The notes under the pieces are model-generated. The model was not told the origin of the DNA, searched no databases, and saw only the letters and a program-made list of their open reading frames with translations. Shown here piece after piece: positions 6,128-11,287 of a stretch of DNA of 11,287 nt (position 1 is the first letter of the stretch; each line of letters begins with the position of its first letter). The stretch is from an uncultured Pseudomonadota bacterium (GTDB lineage: Bacteria > Pseudomonadota > Gammaproteobacteria > Methylococcales > Methylomonadaceae): positions 1-11,287 of the forward strand of contig CAJBJW010000375.1 in the NCBI GenBank assembly GCA_903953455.1, read 5' to 3'. A program made the position numbers and the translations under genes.

Positions 6128-7956
6128 GCGAGGTCCGCTTGCAATTTAGTTAATAACTGACAGAAATCGCTTTCACACAATGGACGACTAAAGAAATAAC
6201 CCTGCACATCATCGCACTCTTTATCGAGTAAAATATTGGCTTGCTCTATCGTTTCTACGCCTTCTGCAATGACGTTTAAGCGTAAATTATGTGCCATCGC
6301 AATAATCGTCGATGCAATCGCACTGTCGTCACTACTGGTGGTAATTTCTCGGATAAACGATTGGTCAATTTTTAAGGTATCAATAGGAAAACGCTTTAAA
6401 TAACTCAGCGATGAATATCCCGTACCAAAATCATCAATCGATAAACGAATTCCCATGTCTTTTAATTTATTTAGGGTTGTAATCGTTTCTTCTACATTAG
6501 CCATTAAAACGCCTTCGGTAAGCTCTAACTCTAAAAGTTGCGCTGGGAACTGCGTTTCTTCCAAAATTTGCGCTACTTTATAGAGTAAATCCGGCTGTTT
6601 TAATTGCATGCCAGATAAATTTACAGACATTGGCTGAAGTTTCAATCCCGATTTTTGCCATGAAACAGCTTGTGTACACGCCGTGCGCAGCACCCACTCC
6701 CCTAATGCGATAATCAAATTACTTTTTTCAGCATAAGGGATAAAAACAGCAGGTGAAATCCATCCTAATGTGGGATGATTCCAGCGAACCAGTACCTCTG
6801 CGCCAATCAATTTTTTGGTTTTTAATGCAAATTGCGGCTGATAATTAAGTGAAAACTCTCCATTTTTAAACGCCTGACGTAAATTGGTTTCCATTTCCAA
6901 TTCATCAATCATTTTTTTGTTCATCGTATCTGAAAAATATTGATAATTATTGCGCCCCGACTCTTTTGCATGGTACATCGCGGTATCGGCATTTTTAATC
7001 AATAAATTGACGCTATCGCCATCAACAGGAAAAACCGTAATCCCAATACTGACAGAAACAAATACTTCACGCTCGCTAAGAACAAAGGGGGCGTTTAACG
7101 CAACTAATATTTTTGTTGCGACACTGGCCGCATTTTCACTGGACTGAATAGTCCCCAAAATCACCGTAAACTCATCGCCGCCAAGACGAGAAACCGTATC
7201 CACTTCACGCACACACTGTTTAAGGCGTCTTGCCACTTGAATTAATAATTCGTCTCCTAATTGATGTCCTAATGTGTCGTTGACGAGTTTAAAACGATCT
7301 AAATCCAATAGCATTAACGCAGATTGTTGATGGTTGCGTTTTGCCATATCGAGCGTGAATTTTAAACGTTCAACAAATTGAGCTCGATTAGAAAGTCCCG
7401 TCAGTGGATCGTAATGTGCCAGTTTTGAAAGTTCATTTTCAGTAGATTTATGCGCACTCATATCGCTAAAAATGCCGATAAAATGCGTGATCACATTGTT
7501 GTCATCTCTGACACTGTAAACCGATAATTGAAGTGGTAATACGTTGTTATTTTTGCACTTAATCCACACTTCACCCCGCCATTCACCAAATTTTAATAAT
7601 TTCCGATGAAGCGACAAATAAAAATTTTGATCATGATGATGCGAATTTAAAATAACAGCGGGTTGATGAAGCATTTCCGCTTTGTCGTATCCCGTAATTT
7701 GTGAAAAAGCAGGATTAACGTCGATGAATTTATGATGTGACGTTGTAATAACAACCGCCTCATTGCTACTTTCAAAAATTTTCGTAGCAAGTCGTAAACT
7801 CTCTCCAATTTTTGTCGTTGCGTGGGCACTTTCCACGCTATTTAACGTATTCACATCCTTTAAAAAGGAGGCTACCTGTTCGCTTACACCTAAAAATAAT
7901 GTTTGGTGCTCTATAGGGTTTGTTTTAGGCATTTCTGCGGACGGTGTAAAAGCCAT
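6124..7956 (-). CDS. PAS-GGDEF-EAL cyclic-di-GMP signalling protein
   Basis: Cytoplasmic regulator of c-di-GMP; no membrane segments. Positions here count from the upstream TTG at 7977; subtract 7 for the chosen start. PAS domain about 60-175 (NPAFSQITGYDKAEM). GGDEF domain about 183-350, with intact RLGGDEF (266-270) and an REVD inhibitory I-site at 257-260, exactly five residues before it. EAL domain about 365-610: signature GAEVLVRW (EVL rather than EAL), LELTE, IDDFGTGYSSL, LKIDQSFI, AEGVE and QGYFFSRPL. All known metal and catalytic positions I can check look present, so both cyclase and phosphodiesterase activity are possible. The PAS ligand is unknown. ATG 7956 is preferred over TTG 7977 because AGAGGA sits four bases upstream of the ATG. 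The gene starts 83 bases after ftsB and overlaps the PP-loop gene. Confidence 0.93.
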   Translation of the reverse strand: MAFTPSAEMPKTNPIEHQTLFLGVSEQVASFLKDVNTLNSVESAHATTKIGESLRLATKIFESSNEAVVITTSHHKFIDVNPAFSQITGYDKAEMLHQPAVILNSHHHDQNFYLSLHRKLLKFGEWRGEVWIKCKNNNVLPLQLSVYSVRDDNNVITHFIGIFSDMSAHKSTENELSKLAHYDPLTGLSNRAQFVERLKFTLDMAKRNHQQSALMLLDLDRFKLVNDTLGHQLGDELLIQVARRLKQCVREVDTVSRLGGDEFTVILGTIQSSENAASVATKILVALNAPFVLSEREVFVSVSIGITVFPVDGDSVNLLIKNADTAMYHAKESGRNNYQYFSDTMNKKMIDELEMETNLRQAFKNGEFSLNYQPQFALKTKKLIGAEVLVRWNHPTLGWISPAVFIPYAEKSNLIIALGEWVLRTACTQAVSWQKSGLKLQPMSVNLSGMQLKQPDLLYKVAQILEETQFPAQLLELELTEGVLMANVEETITTLNKLKDMGIRLSIDDFGTGYSSLSYLKRFPIDTLKIDQSFIREITTSSDDSAIASTIIAMAHNLRLNVIAEGVETIEQANILLDKECDDVQGYFFSRPLCESDFCQLLTKLQADLA

Positions 7957-7960
7957 CTCA

Positions 7961-7966
7961 TCCTCT
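7961..7966 (-). promoter_or_regulatory. Ribosome binding site deciding the GGDEF-EAL start
   Basis: AGAGGA on the - strand, four bases before ATG 7956. It lies inside the longer frame that begins at TTG 7977, which has no comparable site. It therefore favours the shorter 610-residue protein. Confidence 0.6.
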
Positions 7967-8039
7967 GAATCAATCAAGTAACTGAAAATAAATTTGATTA
8001 TCTGTAAACAATATCTTCAAAATAGAAAGAGATTATTTT

Positions 8040-8309
8040 CTATTCAATAACCGCAATGAATGTTTCGCCGTTTTTAATCATGCCAAGTTCATCACGAGCG
8101 CGTTCTTCAATAGATTCTTGTCCTTTACGCAAATCTAATACTTCAGCATATAACATCTCGTTGCGATGTTTTTTTTCTTCAACTTGTAGTTTGACTTCAT
8201 TTAAACGTTTTTGATACGCACTAATTTCATTCACACTACCGTCACCAAACCACAGACGATATTGCAATTGAACAATAATAACGAGAAGAATAATAACGAT
8301 AATTTTCAT
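8040..8309 (-). CDS. ftsB: Cell division protein FtsB
   Basis: 89-residue bitopic membrane protein of the divisome. It forms the FtsQ-FtsL-FtsB complex that activates FtsWI septal peptidoglycan synthesis. Residues 2 to about 18 (KIIVIILLVIIVQLQYR) are the single transmembrane segment, with a short GDGS linker. Residues about 28-65 form a charged coiled coil (ISAYQKRLNEVKLQVEEKKH). The conserved C-terminal block ERARDELGMIKNGETF (69-84) binds FtsQ in the E. coli complex. The eno-ftsB order is common in gammaproteobacteria. No clear Shine-Dalgarno precedes the ATG (ACACATAAAAAA). A terminator-like hairpin lies between eno and this gene, so its supply may depend on read-through or on an unrecognised promoter. 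ispD, which often follows ftsB, is absent here. Confidence 0.95.
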   Translation of the reverse strand: MKIIVIILLVIIVQLQYRLWFGDGSVNEISAYQKRLNEVKLQVEEKKHRNEMLYAEVLDLRKGQESIEERARDELGMIKNGETFIAVIE

Positions 8310-8335
8310 TTTTTTATGTGTAGCGGTAAGAAGTT

Positions 8336-8362
8336 AAAAAGGCTCACGAAACTTGAGCCTTT
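8336..8362 (-). terminator. Rho-independent terminator after eno
   Basis: On the - strand AAAGGCTCA and TGAGCCTTT make a 9-bp stem with a 7-base loop, and the stem runs directly into a five-T tract. It begins 18 bases after the eno stop and ends 27 bases before the ftsB start, so it should end or reduce transcription between them. The A-T ends of the stem make it weakly bidirectional. Confidence 0.8.
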
Positions 8363-8379
8363 AATTCACACCTACTATT

Positions 8380-9660
8380 TTAAAGCATTCTAAATGCGCT
8401 ACGGCCAGCATAAACCGCTAAATCGCCTAATTCTTCTTCGATTTTCATTAATCGATTATATTTAGCAATACGATCCGAGCGACTCAGAGAACCTGTTTTA
8501 ATTTGACCCGTGCGCGTAGCAACAGCTAAATCGGCAATAGTGGTATCTTCCGTTTCGCCTGAGCGATGCGACATCACGGCGGTATAGTTGGCTTGATGCG
8601 CCATTGTAACCGCTGCAAATGTTTCGGTTAACGTACCAATTTGATTAACTTTAATTAAAATTGAATTCGCAATATTTTTACTAATACCTTGTTGTAGAAT
8701 TTTTGGATTCGTCACAAATAAGTCATCACCAACCAATTGAATGCGATTACCTAATTTTTCGGTCATTAATTTCCAACCATCCCAATCATTTTCGTCAAAC
8801 CCATCTTCGATACTAATGATAGGATAACGATTCACCCAGTCAACAAAGAAATCAGCCATTTGCACTGAATTGTATTTTTTATTTTCAGACGCTAAATTGT
8901 AAATGCCATCGCTGTAATATTCTGAAGCCGCTGCATCTAACCCTAAATAAATGTCTTCACCTGCTTTGTATCCAGCAAGTTCAATCGCTTGCAAAATAAC
9001 TTCAATTGCTTCTTCATTTGACGACAAATTGGGTGCAAAACCACCTTCATCTCCCACTGTTGTCGCGAGACCTTTGCTTTTTAAGACTTTCGCTAAATTA
9101 TGAAAAACTTCTGCACCATAGCGTATTGCCTCACGAAAATTTGGTGCACCGACAGGCAAAATCATAAACTCTTGCAAATCAACACTATTATCTGCATGCG
9201 AACCACCATTGATAATATTCATCATAGGCACAGGTAAAATAAATTCTCCCGATGTATTTAATGAACGATATAAAGGTTGTTTCTTTGCATTGGCAGCAGC
9301 ACGCGCAGCAGCCATTGAGATAGCAAGCAGCGCATTTGCACCTAAACGACTTTTCGATTCGGTGCCATCCAATGCAATCATTTTTTCGTCAAGTGCACTT
9401 TGATCGTCTGCATCTAAACCAATCACTGCATCGCGCAATTCAGTTTGAACGTTTTTTACTGCATTTAAGACACCTTTACCCAAGTAACGCGCTTTATCGC
9501 CATCTCTCAATTCAATCGCTTCGCGCTCACCTGTTGACGCACCAGAAGGCACCATTGCACTACCAATAACACCTGAAGCTAAGATAACATCTGCTTCAAT
9601 AGTTGGATTTCCACGTGAATCCAAAACCTCTCTAGCGCGTACATCAATTATTTTTGTCAT
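8380..9660 (-). CDS. eno: Enolase (phosphopyruvate hydratase)
   Basis: Glycolytic enzyme converting 2-phosphoglycerate to phosphoenolpyruvate, a cytoplasmic dimer, and in many gammaproteobacteria also part of the RNA degradosome. 426 residues, normal for the family. Visible are the mobile loop SGASTGE (39-45), NGGSHADN with its histidine (151-158), VGDEGGF with catalytic Glu205, and the magnesium ligands Asp242 (LGLDAA), Glu285 (SIEDGF) and Asp312 (VGDDLF). Catalytic Lys337 (ILIKVNQIGTLTET) and the phosphate-binding SHRSGETED (364-372) follow. The frame extends nine codons further to 9687, but MTKIIDVRAREVLD at 9660 is the family start and has a strong GGAGGT seven bases upstream. An 87-base AT-rich gap separates it from rimO. 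It should contain the promoter, but I see no convincing -35/-10 pair. Confidence 0.98.
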   Translation of the reverse strand: MTKIIDVRAREVLDSRGNPTIEADVILASGVIGSAMVPSGASTGEREAIELRDGDKARYLGKGVLNAVKNVQTELRDAVIGLDADDQSALDEKMIALDGTESKSRLGANALLAISMAAARAAANAKKQPLYRSLNTSGEFILPVPMMNIINGGSHADNSVDLQEFMILPVGAPNFREAIRYGAEVFHNLAKVLKSKGLATTVGDEGGFAPNLSSNEEAIEVILQAIELAGYKAGEDIYLGLDAAASEYYSDGIYNLASENKKYNSVQMADFFVDWVNRYPIISIEDGFDENDWDGWKLMTEKLGNRIQLVGDDLFVTNPKILQQGISKNIANSILIKVNQIGTLTETFAAVTMAHQANYTAVMSHRSGETEDTTIADLAVATRTGQIKTGSLSRSDRIAKYNRLMKIEEELGDLAVYAGRSAFRML

Positions 9661-9667
9661 AAAAGTG

Positions 9668-9673
9668 ACCTCC
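9668..9673 (-). promoter_or_regulatory. Strong Shine-Dalgarno of eno
   Basis: GGAGGT on the - strand, seven bases before ATG 9660. It is the strongest ribosome binding site noticed in the window, fitting a highly expressed gene. It settles the start against the longer frame from 9687. Confidence 0.9.
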
Positions 9674-9747
9674 AAAATACATATCAAAAAACGTTCTTAC
9701 GATATTGAATTTGTTTTTAATAAAAAATCAAATTACTTGTGTGTATT

Positions 9748-11058
9748 TTACACTAAACGTGCCCACATATCGTACTCATCCGCATCTTCTAGTTCGACTT
9801 GCACAAAATCACCCACATTTAGATGAACAGCACCGTCAATAAAGACTTGCCCATCAATTTCAGGTGCATCCGCTTTACTACGTGCAACAGCACCTTCTGC
9901 AACAACCTCATCCACTAAAACTGTTTCAATTCGTCCGATACGTTTTTGTAATCGCTCAGCACTAATTTTTGATTGATGCGCCATAAATCGAGCTAATCGT
10001 TCTTGTTTAATTTCTTCTGGAATTTGATTAGGTAAATCATTAGCGGCAGCACCATTCACTGGCGAATAAGCAAAACAGCCAACACGATCGAGTTGTGCTT
10101 CACTGAGAAAATCTAAAAGCTCTTCAAATTCACTTTCAGTTTCACCAGGAAAACCGGCAATAAACGTGCTTCGCAAAGTAATATCAGGACAAATTTCTCG
10201 CCAAGCCTTAATACGCGTTAAATTATTTTCGCTAGCCGCAGGGCGTTTCATTGCTTTTAAAATACGACTATTGGCATGCTGAAAAGGAATATCTAAATAC
10301 GGTAATATTTTTCCTTCCGCCATTAGGGGAATCACATTATCCACATGGGGATAGGGGTAAACGTAATGCATACGTACCCATATATCTAAATCACCAAGCG
10401 CATTCGCTAAATCATAAAAATGCGTTTTAACTGAATTTCCACGCCAATCACGTGGCGCATATTTTAAATCTAGACCATAAGCGCTTGTATCTTGCGATAC
10501 GACTAATAACTCCTTTACACCCGCTTTCGCAAGATTTTCCGCTTCAAGCATTACTTCATCAATGGGTCGACTAAATAAGTCGCCACGCATAGAGGGGATA
10601 ATGCAGAACGTGCAACGATGATTACAACCTTCAGAAATTTTTAAATAGGCATAATGATCAGGCGTGAGTTTAATACCTTGAGGCGGAAGCAGATCAAAAA
10701 AAGGTTGATGGGGAGGAGGTAAATGTTCATGTACGGCACTTAATACTTCATCAAACGCATGCGCACCAGTCACTTTTAACACTTGTGGATGACGAGCACG
10801 AATTTCATCTTCTCTTGCACCAAGACAGCCAGTTACGATCACTCTGCCATTTTTTGCTAATGCTTCGCCGATACTATCTAAAGACTCCTCGACAGCGGCA
10901 TCAATAAAACCACAGGTATTGACTACCACCAAATCCGCATTATCGTAGCTAGGTGAGATTTGATAACCCTCACGACGAAGCGAGGTTAATATACGCTCAC
11001 TATCAACTAAAGCTTTTGGACAACCTAAACTAATAAAACCAATTTGAGGCGTACTCAT
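9748..11058 (-). CDS. rimO: Ribosomal protein S12 methylthiotransferase RimO
   Basis: Radical-SAM enzyme that adds a methylthio group to the conserved aspartate of ribosomal protein S12. 436 residues, usual length. The N-terminal methylthiotransferase domain (about 5-120) has the three auxiliary cluster cysteines Cys13 (SLGCPKA), Cys49 (NTCGF) and Cys78 (TGCLG). The radical-SAM domain follows, with CNHRCTFC (Cys145, Cys149, Cys152) and IIPSMRGD. A TRAM domain fills about 370-436. SLGCPKALVDSE and the IPSMRGDLFSRP block point to RimO rather than the tRNA enzyme MiaB. No strong Shine-Dalgarno is seen before the ATG; TGTGGA lies about ten bases away. A TATAAT box lies upstream, between this gene and the rRNA terminator, so transcription probably starts afresh here. 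Confidence 0.97.
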   Translation of the reverse strand: MSTPQIGFISLGCPKALVDSERILTSLRREGYQISPSYDNADLVVVNTCGFIDAAVEESLDSIGEALAKNGRVIVTGCLGAREDEIRARHPQVLKVTGAHAFDEVLSAVHEHLPPPHQPFFDLLPPQGIKLTPDHYAYLKISEGCNHRCTFCIIPSMRGDLFSRPIDEVMLEAENLAKAGVKELLVVSQDTSAYGLDLKYAPRDWRGNSVKTHFYDLANALGDLDIWVRMHYVYPYPHVDNVIPLMAEGKILPYLDIPFQHANSRILKAMKRPAASENNLTRIKAWREICPDITLRSTFIAGFPGETESEFEELLDFLSEAQLDRVGCFAYSPVNGAAANDLPNQIPEEIKQERLARFMAHQSKISAERLQKRIGRIETVLVDEVVAEGAVARSKADAPEIDGQVFIDGAVHLNVGDFVQVELEDADEYDMWARLV

Positions 11059-11096
11059 AAAAAATCAATCCACAAATAATGATGAAAAATGACTCA

Positions 11097-11102
11097 ATTA
11101 TA
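11097..11102 (-). promoter_or_regulatory. Candidate -10 box of the rimO promoter
   Basis: A perfect TATAAT on the - strand, 38 bases before the rimO ATG and downstream of the rRNA terminator. No good -35 hexamer is found 16-18 bases upstream (ACTCAA at 17), so the promoter is plausible but unproven. Confidence 0.45.
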
Positions 11103-11147
11103 GACTGATACTGATGAAATTGAGTGTTATTTTACAAAAAGGAAGGC

Positions 11148-11180
11148 AAAAAAAAGCCCAACTAGAGAAATTGGGCTTTT
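11148..11180 (-). terminator. Rho-independent terminator of the rRNA operon
   Basis: On the - strand AAAAGCCCAA and TTGGGCTTTT form a 10-bp stem with a 9-base loop, ending in a run of eight T (11155-11148). It starts 10 bases after the 5S rRNA 3' end, where an rrn terminator is expected. Confidence 0.93.
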
Positions 11181-11190
11181 GAGAAGATAA

Positions 11191-11287
11191 GAGCTTGGCG
11201 ATTCCCTACTTTCGCATGGCAAAGTGCCACACTATCATTGGCGCTAAGCGGTTTCACTTCCGAGTTCGGGATGGGATCGGGTGGTTC
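11191..11287 (-). rRNA. rrf: 5S ribosomal RNA, 3' portion (5' end beyond the window)
   Basis: The complement reads as proteobacterial 5S rRNA. It contains CCGAACTCGGAAGTGAAAC (loop B/C region), TAGCGCCAATGATAGTG, and the 3' segment ATGCGAAAGTAGGGAATCGCC, which matches the E. coli ATGCGAGAGTAGGGAACTGCC region. About 97 of roughly 115-120 bases are present; the missing 5' end lies to the right of the window. The 3' end is placed by comparison with the E. coli end and may be off by one or two bases. With the terminator directly after it, this marks the end of an rRNA operon transcribed leftwards. Confidence 0.95.

Noticed and set aside
9661..9687. Longer enolase start at 9687
   Set aside because: The added nine residues precede the family start and would include the GGAGGT ribosome binding site of ATG 9660.
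9661..9747. Possible eno promoter with TTGATT and CAATAT spaced 18 bases
   Set aside because: The -10 matches consensus at only three of six positions in a uniformly AT-rich gap, so it is not distinguishable from background.

Overview
The window looks like chromosomal DNA of a moderately AT-rich gammaproteobacterium. The support is the eno-ftsB gene pair, an RF2 gene with the Escherichia coli-type programmed frameshift site, RimO, and a proteobacterial 5S rRNA. The combination of a CHAT-domain protein, a filamentous-haemagglutinin-type TpsA exoprotein and a DUF928 protein is known to me mainly from cyanobacteria and large filamentous sulfur bacteria (Beggiatoa/Thiothrix-like). I therefore infer a member or relative of the Thiotrichales. 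This placement is inference, not a database result.

Layout, left to right. Positions 1-3044 (+ strand) hold the C-terminal end of a CHAT protease-like protein, followed with an ATGA start/stop overlap by an 888-residue secreted beta-helix TpsA protein. A 13-bp perfect hairpin (3061-3094) separates this pair from a convergent DUF928 gene (3146-3739, - strand). Everything from 3146 to 11287 is on the - strand. In transcription order, from the right edge leftwards, it reads: 3' part of a 5S rRNA (end of an rRNA operon), a strong terminator, rimO, eno, a terminator, ftsB, a PAS-GGDEF-EAL cyclic-di-GMP protein, a PP-loop ATPase resembling tRNA-thiolation enzymes, prfB (RF2), and the DUF928 gene.

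How the genes fit together. The right two thirds is housekeeping: ribosome modification (RimO on S12), glycolysis (Eno), cell division (FtsB) and translation termination (RF2). Within it, the GGDEF-EAL gene and the PP-loop gene overlap by ATGA, so they are probably translationally coupled, and prfB starts only 42 bases after the PP-loop stop. The left third is an accessory surface/secretion module: a cytoplasmic-type CHAT protein, a secreted TpsA and a small exported DUF928 protein. Its outer-membrane TpsB partner is not in the window. The module's biological role is not established and is the most interesting part here.

Several starts were chosen against the longest open frame. TpsA starts at 378 rather than 345, eno at 9660 rather than 9687, and the GGDEF-EAL gene at 7956 rather than 7977. 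prfB starts at 5035 and crosses an in-frame UGA by +1 frameshifting. No intergenic stretch exceeds 300 bases. No CRISPR array, tRNA, insertion sequence or integrase was seen.
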